Source of the DNA: Streptomyces koelreuteriae
GTDB taxonomy: Bacteria > Actinomycetota > Actinomycetes > Streptomycetales > Streptomycetaceae
Length of the DNA stretch: 64,000 nucleotides
Reading direction: 5' to 3'
Assembly: GCF_018604545.1 (NCBI RefSeq)
Contig: NZ_CP075896.1
Coordinates: forward strand, 3,410,001 to 3,474,000
The stretch's first letter is position 1. Each line of letters begins with the position of its first letter. The translations under genes were made by a program, and so were the position numbers. Below are positions 17,839 to 25,399 of this stretch, piece after piece. The notes beneath the pieces are model-generated. The model worked only from the letters and a program-made list of their open reading frames with translations, did no database searches and was not told where the DNA came from.

Positions 17839-18014
17839 CCGCCCGGGCCACCTGCCGGGCAGCTACCCGGCCGACGCCTGCTCAGCCACCCGCCCCTGCC
17901 TGCCCGGCCGCGAGAGCCGGGCAGCCCGACCGGCCCGAAACCCCGGGCGTCCACCCGGCCGGCCAACGGCCCGGCACACCACCGCCAGCCGGCCACCACC
18001 GCCCGCCAGGGCAG

Positions 18015-18683
18015 CTACCCGCCCTGATGCTCCGCCCGTTCCTCCCCCTGCGGGGACCACGGTCGTCCCGCCATGAGGTCGCCCAGCCCCGCCCACGCGA
18101 AGTTCATCATCGTGGCCGCGGCCTGGCGGGCCGTGACGCCGGGGGTGGCGTTGGCCCAGGCGGCGAGGGATTCGGCGGCGCCGACCAGGGCCTCGGCGAG
18201 GCCGGCGACCTCGCGCTCCGGGAGGTCGGGGTCGTGGTGGGCCTCACGAGCACCGGTGAGGATGAGCTGCGTCACGAACGCGACGATCTCCTCGCGCATC
18301 GCGGTGACCTCGGCGGCGAACGGCTCGCCGTGGGTGCGGGCCTGGAGGTGCAGGACCGACCAGGCGTCCGGGTTGCGGGCGGTGTGCGCGAAGAACGCCC
18401 CGAGCCCTTCCCAGAGTTGCCGGTCGGAAGGCAGATCGGGCCGGACCCCGGCCCGCACCGCCTCGACGAGGGACTTGGCCTCGCGGCGGATGCAGGCGGT
18501 GAAGAGGTCTTCCTTGGAGTTCAGGTACAGATAGACCAACGGCTTGGACACGCCCGCAAGTTCGGCTATCTCGTCCATCGACGCGGCCATGTAGCCGCGT
18601 TGGCCGAAGATCCGCACGGCGGCGTCCAGCATCTGCTGTTCGCGGACCGCACGCGGCATCCGCTTGGTCTTCACGGCACCCAT
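18015..18683 (-). CDS. TetR-family regulator of the acyl-CoA block
   Basis: TetR repressor of 222 residues. The N-terminal helix-turn-helix spans about residues 10-57 (MLDAAVRIFGQRGYMAASMDEIAELAGVSK region, with LVYLYLNSKEDLF closing it). The C-terminal ligand domain is typical in length. It converges on the MaoC gene, and the TTAC/GTAA palindromes at 15612-15642 and 13941-13954 are good candidate targets. By analogy with fatty-acid TetR proteins the inducer could be an acyl-CoA; this is inference. The 176 bp between it and MaoC are C-rich with no gene. Confidence 0.9.
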   Translation of the reverse strand: MGAVKTKRMPRAVREQQMLDAAVRIFGQRGYMAASMDEIAELAGVSKPLVYLYLNSKEDLFTACIRREAKSLVEAVRAGVRPDLPSDRQLWEGLGAFFAHTARNPDAWSVLHLQARTHGEPFAAEVTAMREEIVAFVTQLILTGAREAHHDPDLPEREVAGLAEALVGAAESLAAWANATPGVTARQAAATMMNFAWAGLGDLMAGRPWSPQGEERAEHQGG

Positions 18684-18762
18684 ACGGCTTAGCGTACGGT
18701 CCCCCCGGCCTGCCCTCGGTCGTGAACCGAAGCGGACCGGCCAGGGGGACGACGTCAGCCCG

Positions 18763-20076
18763 TCACACCGCGGCGGGCACCTGCTCGCGCTCCGCGTCCC
18801 GCTTCTCGTCCCACGGGTCGTCCAGGGAGGAGCCGTCCGCCGTGGCGTAGGCCTCGCGGTCGAGCAGGTTCTCCCGGGCGGCGACCAGGACCGGGATGAG
18901 GGCCTGGCCGGCGACGTTGGTCGCGGTGCGGATCATGTCGAGGATCGGGTCGATCGCGAGGAGCAGACCGACACCCTCCATCGGCAGGCCGAGGGTGGAG
19001 AGGGTCAGGGTCAGCATGACCGTCGCGCCGGTCAGGCCGGCCGTGGCGGCGGAGCCGACCACCGAGACGAACGCGATCAGCAGGTAGTCGCCGACACCGA
19101 GCTGGATGTCGAAGATCTGGGCGACGAAGATCGCGGCGATCGCGGGGTAGATCGCGGCGCAGCCGTCCATCTTGGTCGTGGCGCCGAACGGCACCGCGAA
19201 GGACGCGTACTCCTTCGGCACGCCGAGCCGCTCGGTGACCTTCTGCGTCAGCGGCATCGTGCCCACGGAGGAGCGGGAGACGAAGGCCAGCTGGATCGCG
19301 GGCCAGGCGCCCTTGAAGAACTGGATCGGGTTGGCCTTGGCGACGGTCGCGAGCAGCGCCGGGTACACGCCGAACAGCACGATCGCGCAGCCGACGTAGA
19401 TGTCGACGGTGAACGTCGCGTACTTGCCGATCAGGTCCCAGCCGTACGTGGCGATGGCGTGGCCGATGAGGCCGACGGTGCCGATCGGGGCGAGCCGGAT
19501 GACCCACCACAGCGCCTTCTGGAGCAGCTCCAGGACGGACTCGCTCAGGTTGAGGATCGGCTGGGCCTTCTCGCCGAGCTGGAGCGCGGCGATACCGGCG
19601 ACGGCGGCCATGAAGACGATCTGCAGGACGTTCAGCTCGGTGAACGGCGTGATCACGTCGGTCGGCACGATGCCGGTCAGGAAGTCGATCCACGAGCCGG
19701 TCTCGTCGGGCTTCGCGCCGTCCTTGGGCGTGAGGCCGGTACCGGCGCCGGGGTTGGTGACCAGGCCGATGACCAGGCCGATGCTCACCGCGATCAGCGA
19801 GGTGACCATGAACCACAGGAGGGTGCGCGAGGCCAGGCGGGCCGCGTTGTTGACCTTCCGCAGGTTGGTGATCGAGACGAGGATCGCGAAGAAGACGAGC
19901 GGCGCGACGGCGAGCTTCAGCAGGCCGATGAAGGTGTCGCCGACCTTCTCCAGGGTCGTGGTCAGCCAGGACAGGTCCTGGTCGCGGGCGAGCCAGCCGA
20001 GCAGCACACCGAGGACGAGACCGGCGATGATCTGAGCCCAGAAGGGCACCTTGAAGGACTTCGTGTATGAGGACAC
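18763..20076 (-). CDS. DAACS-family dicarboxylate/amino-acid:cation symporter
   Basis: Membrane transporter of 437 residues in the DctA/GltP/TcyP superfamily. About eight membrane helices and the two re-entrant regions are visible: FVSRSSVGTMPLTQ (HP1) and ATTKMDGCAAIYP (helix 7 NMDGT-like motif, here KMDGC). GTG at 20076 with CGGAG upstream is chosen because the protein then starts VSSYTKSFKVPFWAQ, the usual family N-terminus. Candidate substrates are glutamate, aspartate, C4-dicarboxylates or cystine. The Cys-rich leader peptide encoded at 20147-20224 favours cystine or another sulfur-linked substrate, by inference. Confidence 0.9.
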   Translation of the reverse strand: MSSYTKSFKVPFWAQIIAGLVLGVLLGWLARDQDLSWLTTTLEKVGDTFIGLLKLAVAPLVFFAILVSITNLRKVNNAARLASRTLLWFMVTSLIAVSIGLVIGLVTNPGAGTGLTPKDGAKPDETGSWIDFLTGIVPTDVITPFTELNVLQIVFMAAVAGIAALQLGEKAQPILNLSESVLELLQKALWWVIRLAPIGTVGLIGHAIATYGWDLIGKYATFTVDIYVGCAIVLFGVYPALLATVAKANPIQFFKGAWPAIQLAFVSRSSVGTMPLTQKVTERLGVPKEYASFAVPFGATTKMDGCAAIYPAIAAIFVAQIFDIQLGVGDYLLIAFVSVVGSAATAGLTGATVMLTLTLSTLGLPMEGVGLLLAIDPILDMIRTATNVAGQALIPVLVAARENLLDREAYATADGSSLDDPWDEKRDAEREQVPAAV

Positions 20077-20146
20077 GGACTGACTCCGTTGGGGGGACGC
20101 GTTGGGGGGGGAGCTGACGTGGGAGACGACGGGGGTTGGCGTTACG

Positions 20147-20224
20147 TCAGAGACGACAGTTAGCGGACGCGCACCGACAGAGATCCACGTGCAGTCGCGC
20201 GACAAGTGCGAGCCGCCGGGGCAT
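20147..20224 (-). CDS. Cys-rich leader peptide (putative attenuation uORF)
   Basis: A 25-codon ORF that ends 70 bases upstream of the transporter start. It reads MPRRLALVAR followed by LHVDLCRCASANCRL, with three Cys near the end. The HVDLxRxxSAxC pattern matches the actinobacterial putative leader peptides associated with cysteine-responsive attenuation. GGAG lies five bases upstream of the ATG; an in-frame ATG at 20263 would extend it to 38 codons but has a weaker RBS. Stalling at the Cys codons when cysteine is scarce would raise expression of the downstream transporter; mechanism inferred from the family. Confidence 0.72.
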   Translation of the reverse strand: MPRRLALVARLHVDLCRCASANCRL

Positions 20225-20349
20225 GACGCTCCGGGGCTGCAGAGGCACGACTGCTGAGTTCATCACCGCGACACCTTAACACCTGAACTTTGAGGACCCC
20301 AAAGCCTCGCTTTGACAGGCAGAAACGCGCAGGCACCCATACAAGGCAA

Positions 20350-20387
20350 AGCGCCCCGTTTCCGAGCATGTACGGAAACGGGGCGCT
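20350..20387 (-). terminator. Strong hairpin terminator after DUF4229 gene
   Basis: AGCGCCCCGTTTCCG (20350-20364) pairs perfectly over 15 bp with 20373-20387 around an 8-nt loop. On the minus strand it is followed by TTTGCCTT. It ends the leftward DUF4229 transcript and insulates the transporter leader. Confidence 0.85.
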
Positions 20388-20407
20388 GCGCGCGAGTGTG
20401 AGGAAGC

Positions 20408-20707
20408 TTACGAGGCCTGGCCCTGCGCCCGGCTCGTCTCGTCGGCCGAGTCCTCCTGGCTGCGACTTGCCTCCATGTTGGCCTTCATACGGTCGACCCG
20501 CTCCACGATCTGCACGGAGGCGCGGTCGCGCTCCTTGCGCAGCACGACGAAGCTGATCGGCGCGGAGAGCACCAGGGCGAGCGCCACGATCCACAGGCCG
20601 TTGCTGTCGCCGAGGCCGCGCGGGGCGAGGCCGGAGTAGACGAGGCCCCAGACGACCACGAGGCAGCCCACGAAGATTCCGAGGCGCTTCAGTGTGTAGC
20701 GGAGCAT
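20408..20707 (-). CDS. DUF4229-type membrane protein
   Basis: Protein of 99 residues starting MLRYTLKRLGIFVG. Two membrane helices are evident (about 8-27 and 38-57), followed by an RKERDRASVQIVERVDRMKANME charged helix and a polar tail. Sequence pattern and size match the actinobacterial DUF4229 family of unknown function. The ATG at 20707 is preferred over one 24 bases upstream because it opens directly on the conserved region. It stands alone, with a strong terminator behind it. Confidence 0.8.
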   Translation of the reverse strand: MLRYTLKRLGIFVGCLVVVWGLVYSGLAPRGLGDSNGLWIVALALVLSAPISFVVLRKERDRASVQIVERVDRMKANMEASRSQEDSADETSRAQGQAS

Positions 20708-20781
20708 CTCAATCCACTCTTCCGATTCCAAAAAGGGCCAGGTTCAGTGAAGCACGCCGGGAGGCCGATCTTTCAGGGGGG

Positions 20782-21306
20782 TCAGTGCAGCGGCAGCAGC
20801 ATGATCACGTCGTCCCGGTCGTCGCCCGGCGCCACCCGGATGGCACCCGGGATCCGGCCGACCTCCTTGTAGCCGCAGGACTCGTAGAACCGCTCGAGAC
20901 CGAGGCCGCCCCGGCAGGTCAGCCGGATCGCCCCGATGCCGTCGAGCCCCCGGGCCGCCTCCGCGGCCGCGCCCAGCAGGTCACGGCCGTAGCCCTTGCC
21001 CTGGTGGCTCGGATGCACCATCACCGTGTACAGCCACAGCCAGTGCGTCATCAGGCGGTGCGTGTTGAGGGTCAGGAACGCGGTCGCCGCGACCCGCCCC
21101 TCCTCGTCGAACCCGACGAGCAGCCTGACCGTGCCCTCCGCCATCGACGCGAAGTGCTTCACCAGCGAGGGCCGGATGTCCTCCGGCACCACGGGCGGCA
21201 CGAACCCGACGGCTCCCCCGGCGTTGGAGACATCGGCCCACAGATCGAGAATGCCGTCACGCAGCTCGGGGGTGACGGCGGGATCGAGCGTGAAGGTAAG
21301 GGGCAT
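20782..21306 (-). CDS. GNAT-family N-acetyltransferase
   Basis: Acetyltransferase of 174 residues. The acetyl-CoA binding segment is VMVHPSHQGKGYGRDLLGAA (the Q/RxxGxG/A loop) near residues 96-115, followed by IRLTCRGGLGLERFYESCGYKEVG, the usual GNAT C-terminal pattern. Start at ATG 21306 (MPLTFTLDP). The substrate is unknown. It precedes nothing in an obvious operon; 49 bp separate it from the end of mqnE, which is transcribed in the same direction. Confidence 0.88.
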   Translation of the reverse strand: MPLTFTLDPAVTPELRDGILDLWADVSNAGGAVGFVPPVVPEDIRPSLVKHFASMAEGTVRLLVGFDEEGRVAATAFLTLNTHRLMTHWLWLYTVMVHPSHQGKGYGRDLLGAAAEAARGLDGIGAIRLTCRGGLGLERFYESCGYKEVGRIPGAIRVAPGDDRDDVIMLLPLH

Positions 21307-21355
21307 GCGGGGATTGTAGCTATTACGACAACGCGCCCGCACGCCCCGAAACGAG

Positions 21356-22519
21356 TCAGACCCGCATCGGCTGAGGCGACTCCCGGCGCTCCGGGTCGGC
21401 CCCCTCGTACTCGCGGATGATCTCGTAGCGCGTGTTGCGCTCCACGGGCCGGAACCCGGCATCGCGAATCAGATCCAGCAGATCCTCACGCGTCAGCTTG
21501 TTCGGCGTACCGAAGTTGTCCGCGTCATGCGTGATCTTGTACTCGACGACCGACCCGTCCATGTCGTCGGCGCCGTGCTGCAGGGCCAGCTGCGCGGTCT
21601 GCACCCCGTGCATCACCCAGAAGACCTTGACGTGCGGCACGTTGTCGAACAGCAGCCGCGACACGGCGAAGGTCTTCAGCGCCTCGGCGCCCGTCGCCAT
21701 CTGGGTCCGCGCCTGGAGGCGGTTGCGGACCTTGCCGTCCTTCACGTCGACGAAGTCGTGCTGGTAGCGCAGCGGGATGAAGACCTGGAAGCCGCCGGTC
21801 TCGTCCTGCAGCTCACGCAGCCGCAGCACGTGGTCCACGCGGTGCCGCGGCTCCTCGATGTGGCCGTAGAGCATGGTGGCCGGGGTCTTCAGACCCTTCT
21901 CGTGGGCGAGCCGGTGGATGCGCGACCAGTCCTCCCAGTGGGTGCGGTGGTCGACGATGTGCTGCCGGACCTCCCAGTCGAAGATCTCGGCGCCGCCGCC
22001 GGTCAGCGACTCCAGCCCGGCGTCGATCAGCTCGTCGAGGATCTCGGAGGCCGGCATCCCGGAGATCGTCTCGAAGTGGTGGATCTCGGTGGCCGTGAAC
22101 GCCTTGAGCGAGACGCCGGGCAGTGCCTTCTTCAGCTCGCTCAGCGACCGGGGGTAGTAACGCCACGGCAGGTTCGGGTGCAGCCCGTTGACGATGTGCA
22201 GCTCGGTGAGGTTCTCGCCCTCCATCGCCTTGGCGAGCTTGACGGCCTCCTCGATGCGCATCGTGTACGCGTCTTTCTCCCCCGGCTTGCGCTGGAAGGA
22301 GCAGTAGGCGCAGGAGGCCGTGCACACGTTGGTCATGTTGAGGTGACGGTTGACGTTGAAGTGCACGACGTCGCCGTTCTTGCGGGTGCGCACCTCGTGC
22401 GCGAGGCCGCCGAGCCAGGCCAGGTCGTCCGACTCGTACAGCGCGATGCCGTCCTCACGGGTCAGCCGGACGCCCGCCCTGACCTTCTCCTCCAGCTCGC
22501 GCTTGAGCCCGAGATCCAT
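21356..22519 (-). CDS. mqnE: Aminofutalosine synthase MqnE (radical SAM)
   Basis: Radical SAM enzyme of 387 residues. The cluster motif CTASCAYC (CxxxCxxC) is in the N-terminal third (NMTNVCTASCAYCSFQRKPG). It adds 3-enolpyruvoyl-benzoate, the MqnA product, to the adenosyl radical to form 6-amino-6-deoxyfutalosine. The segments SLTGGGAEIFDWEVRQHI and GHIEEPRHRVDH are typical of MqnE rather than MqnC. ATG 22519 is preferred to a GTG six bases upstream because AAAGG is then at workable spacing. An Lrp-type regulator gene precedes it on the same strand. Confidence 0.94.
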   Translation of the reverse strand: MDLGLKRELEEKVRAGVRLTREDGIALYESDDLAWLGGLAHEVRTRKNGDVVHFNVNRHLNMTNVCTASCAYCSFQRKPGEKDAYTMRIEEAVKLAKAMEGENLTELHIVNGLHPNLPWRYYPRSLSELKKALPGVSLKAFTATEIHHFETISGMPASEILDELIDAGLESLTGGGAEIFDWEVRQHIVDHRTHWEDWSRIHRLAHEKGLKTPATMLYGHIEEPRHRVDHVLRLRELQDETGGFQVFIPLRYQHDFVDVKDGKVRNRLQARTQMATGAEALKTFAVSRLLFDNVPHVKVFWVMHGVQTAQLALQHGADDMDGSVVEYKITHDADNFGTPNKLTREDLLDLIRDAGFRPVERNTRYEIIREYEGADPERRESPQPMRV

Positions 22520-22564
22520 GCCCACACCTTTCTACGAAGACGACCCAACCGTACGACTACGCCC

Positions 22565-23020
22565 CTACTCCTCTTCCGGCAGCTCCCCGACGCGGTTCTC
22601 CCACTTGGTGGAGAGCACGATGGTCGTACGGGTCCGGGAGACGCCCTCGATGCCGCTGAGCCGGCGGATCATCTTCTCCAGACCGTCGACGTCGGCCGCC
22701 CGCACCTTGAGCATGTACGAGTCGTCGCCCGCGATGAACCAGCAGTCCTCGATCTCGGAGAGATCCTTCAGCCGCTGCGCCACGTCCTCGTGGTCGGTGG
22801 CGTCGGAGAGCGAGATGCCGATGAGGGCGGTGACGCCGAGGCCGAGCGAGGCGGCGTCGACGGTGGCCCGGTAGCCGGTGATGACACCGGCCGCCTCCAG
22901 CCGGTTGATGCGGTCGGTGACACTGGGTCCCGACAGTCCGACGAGGCGTCCCAGCTCCGCGTAGGAGGCCCGGCCGTTCTCCCTCAGGGCCTGGATGAGC
23001 TGCCTGTCCACCGCGTCCAT
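22565..23020 (-). CDS. Lrp/AsnC-family transcriptional regulator
   Basis: Protein of 151 residues with an N-terminal winged helix (MDAVDRQLIQALRENGRASYAELGRLVGLSGPSV region, 1-50) and a C-terminal RAM ligand-binding domain (DCWFIAGDDSYMLKVR). It starts at ATG 23020; in-frame codons back to 23098 look non-coding. It sits between mqnE and the UbiX-type gene, all leftward with short gaps, so it may sense an amino acid and tune this menaquinone locus, or its own expression. The ligand is not predictable. Confidence 0.9.
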   Translation of the reverse strand: MDAVDRQLIQALRENGRASYAELGRLVGLSGPSVTDRINRLEAAGVITGYRATVDAASLGLGVTALIGISLSDATDHEDVAQRLKDLSEIEDCWFIAGDDSYMLKVRAADVDGLEKMIRRLSGIEGVSRTRTTIVLSTKWENRVGELPEEE

Positions 23021-23094
23021 TGCGATCGAAGCCTTCCGCTGAAGTTGTCTGTGGTCCGATGAGGTTTCGGGGTCGTGCGGTTTCGGGGTCGTGC

Positions 23095-23787
23095 TCACGG
23101 GGAGTCGGCGCGGTGCGATCCGCCGCCGAGCTCACCTTGCCAACGGCGGTAGAGCCGGTGCGGCACGCCCGCCGCGTCGAGGACGCGTCCGGCGACGAAG
23201 TCCACCAGGTCCTGGATGTGCGTCGCGCCCGCGTAGAAGGCGGGTGAGGCCGGTACGACGCTCGCGCCCGCGTCGTCGAGGGTCACCAGGTGCCGCAGGG
23301 TCTGGCCGTTCAGCGGGGTCTCGCGCACGGCCACGACCAGGGGGCGGCTCTCCTTCAGGGTCACGCTCGCCGCCCGCTGCAGCAGGTCCTTCGACAGCCC
23401 GAGCGCGACCCCGGCCACGCTCGCCGTCGAGGCGGGCACGATGAGCATGCCCTTGGTGGGGTACGACCCCGAGGAGGGCCCGGCGGCCAGGTCGCCGGCG
23501 CTCCAGTGCCGTACGGCGTCGAGGTCCACGGCGAAGGTGTCGGGCTTGCCGTCGGCACCCCGGGACAGCCATTCCCGCAGGTCGTCCCGCCAGTGGGCGT
23601 CCCGGAAGGAGATCCCGGTCTCATCCAGCAGGGTGAGCCGCGAGGCCCGCGACACCACGAGATCGACACTCTCACCGGCCGCGAGCAGGGCCCGCAGCAC
23701 GGCAGCGGCATACGGAGTGCCGGAGGCCCCGGACACCCCTACGATCCAAGGCGTACGCGGCGTCTCGCCTGGCTTGACTGGGTTCAC
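23095..23787 (-). CDS. UbiX-like flavin prenyltransferase (MqnM-type)
   Basis: Protein of 230 residues of the UbiX/Pad1 flavin prenyltransferase family, which makes prenylated FMN for UbiD-type decarboxylases. Typical segments are WIVGVSGASGTPYAAAVLRAL at the N-terminus (FMN binding; longer than quoted here), PASTASVAGVALGLSKDLLQRAA and KESRPLVVAVRETPLNG. GTG start at 23787 places the Rossmann motif at the expected distance. It supplies cofactor for the UbiD homologue at 25396-26847, with which it shares the locus; the rhomboid gene on the other strand separates it from the UbiA/UbiD pair. Confidence 0.93.
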   Translation of the reverse strand: MNPVKPGETPRTPWIVGVSGASGTPYAAAVLRALLAAGESVDLVVSRASRLTLLDETGISFRDAHWRDDLREWLSRGADGKPDTFAVDLDAVRHWSAGDLAAGPSSGSYPTKGMLIVPASTASVAGVALGLSKDLLQRAASVTLKESRPLVVAVRETPLNGQTLRHLVTLDDAGASVVPASPAFYAGATHIQDLVDFVAGRVLDAAGVPHRLYRRWQGELGGGSHRADSP

Positions 23788-23878
23788 AACACCGAGCCTA
23801 TCGGGCGTCACAGGGTGGGAACCGGCGCAGGGGTGTGGGCCGTTGCATGAAGGGGATGAGCGAGCACTGGGGGTCGCC

Positions 23879-24484
23879 ATGTCGGGTGTGGAAGCCGGGC
23901 GGTCTCGCGGCGATCGTGTGATGGCCGCGGGCAAGCTGATGCTGGTCTGGGTGGCGCTGCTGTGGGTGCTGGAAGTGGTGGACGTGGCGAGCGGCCACGC
24001 GCTGGACGGCTTCGGCGTCGCTCCGCGCGAGCCCTCCGAGCTGATCGACGTCGTCCCCTCGGCGTTCATCCACTTCGGCTTCGCCCATCTGCTGGCGAAC
24101 ACCCTGCCGCTCCTGGTCCTGGGCTTCCTGGCCGCGCTCAGCGGGCTACGCCGTTTCCTGCTGGTCTGCGCGCTGATCATCCTGGTCGACGGCCTGGGCG
24201 TCTGGCTCATATCTCCGCCGGACACCAACACCGCGGGCGCCTCCGGCCTGATCTTCGGCCTCTTCGGCTTCCTCCTGGTCACCGGCTTCCTGGAGCGCCG
24301 CCCCCTGGGCATCCTCACCGGCATCGTGATCGCCGCGATCTGGGGCGGCTCCATCCTGACCGGCCTGGCCCCGACCCAGTCGGGCGTCAGCTGGCAGGGT
24401 CACCTGCTCGGGCTGCTGGCGGGCGTGGCGGCGGCGTTCGCGTTCCGCCGCCGCCCAGCGGCACCGCCCGAGCTCATACGGTGA
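23879..24484 (+). CDS. Rhomboid-family intramembrane serine protease
   Basis: Polytopic protein of 201 residues with about six membrane helices. The catalytic Ser is in GASG (Ser122), the catalytic His is His175 in WQGHLLG, and HLLAN (70-74) matches the HxxxN oxyanion motif. It would cleave membrane proteins within helices. ATG 23879 is taken as start with GGGGG upstream; ATG 23921 is possible but lacks an RBS. It is the only rightward gene inside the leftward menaquinone block, and no substrate can be named. Confidence 0.88.
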   Translation: MSGVEAGRSRGDRVMAAGKLMLVWVALLWVLEVVDVASGHALDGFGVAPREPSELIDVVPSAFIHFGFAHLLANTLPLLVLGFLAALSGLRRFLLVCALIILVDGLGVWLISPPDTNTAGASGLIFGLFGFLLVTGFLERRPLGILTGIVIAAIWGGSILTGLAPTQSGVSWQGHLLGLLAGVAAAFAFRRRPAAPPELIR

Positions 24485-24496
24485 GGCTCATCAGGC

Positions 24497-25399
24497 TCAC
24501 ACGGTGAGGCCGCGCACCAGCAGATCCAGCAGCGCGCACACGAACAAGGCGATCCCGATGAAGCCGTTGACGCTGAAGAACGCCCGGTTCACGCGGGACA
24601 GATCGTGCGGTCGGACGATGGAATGCTCGTACAGGAACGCGCCCGCGACGATCAGCAGCCCCAGCCAGAAGAAGGCACCGGCGTCGGTGGCGAGGGCGTA
24701 CCAGACGAACAGGGCCGTCGTCAGCGCGTGACAGACCCGCGCCCCCCAGATCGCCGCCGGGATGCCGAAGCGGGCCGGGACGGACATGACGCCGATCTCG
24801 CGGTCGGTCTCGACGTCCTGGCAGGCGTAGATCAGGTCGAAGCCGCCGATCCAGATGCCGACGGCGAGGCCGAGGATGACCGCGTCCCAGGACCAGGCCC
24901 CGGTGACGGCGAGCCAGCCGCCGACCGGGCCCATCGCCTGGGCCAGGCCGAGGATGGCCTGGGGGAAGTTCGTGAACCGCTTGCCGTAGGGGTAGACCAC
25001 CATCGGGATCACCGCGATGGGGGCCAGGGCCAGGCAGAGGGGGTTGAGCAGGGCCGCCGCGCCGAGGAAGACGACCAGGGCGATCAGCGCCCCGGTCCAG
25101 GCGTGGCGTACCGACATCGCGCCGGTCACCAGCTCCCGCTTCGCCGTCCGCGGGTTACGGGCGTCGATCTCCCGGTCGATGATCCGGTTGACCGCCATGG
25201 CGAACGTACGCAGCCCCACCATGCAGACGGTGACCAGCAGCAGCCGCCCCCAGTGGATGTTCCGGTCCACCTGGAACATCGCGGTGAGCGCGGCGATATA
25301 GGCGAAGGGCAGCGCGAAGACCGAGTGCTCGATCATCACCAGGCGCAGGAACGCCTTCGTGCGTCCCGGCTGGGGGATCGCGGCGGACGCGGAGCTCAC
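24497..25399 (-). CDS. mqnP: UbiA-like prenyltransferase (MqnP-type)
   Basis: Integral membrane prenyltransferase of 300 residues. The two Asp-rich motifs are NRIIDREIDARN and DLIYACQDVETDRE. Together with UbiX- and UbiD-type partners in one locus this fits MqnP, which attaches the isoprenoid chain to the dihydroxynaphthoate intermediate of the futalosine route. Its GTG start overlaps the UbiD stop by four bases (GTGA), so translation is coupled. The assignment rests on gene context plus motifs. Confidence 0.88.
   Translation of the reverse strand: MSSASAAIPQPGRTKAFLRLVMIEHSVFALPFAYIAALTAMFQVDRNIHWGRLLLVTVCMVGLRTFAMAVNRIIDREIDARNPRTAKRELVTGAMSVRHAWTGALIALVVFLGAAALLNPLCLALAPIAVIPMVVYPYGKRFTNFPQAILGLAQAMGPVGGWLAVTGAWSWDAVILGLAVGIWIGGFDLIYACQDVETDREIGVMSVPARFGIPAAIWGARVCHALTTALFVWYALATDAGAFFWLGLLIVAGAFLYEHSIVRPHDLSRVNRAFFSVNGFIGIALFVCALLDLLVRGLTV

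Noticed and set aside
17839..18014. Possible small gene between maoC and tetR
   Set aside because: C-rich sequence with no start having an RBS and no consistent codon bias in any frame.
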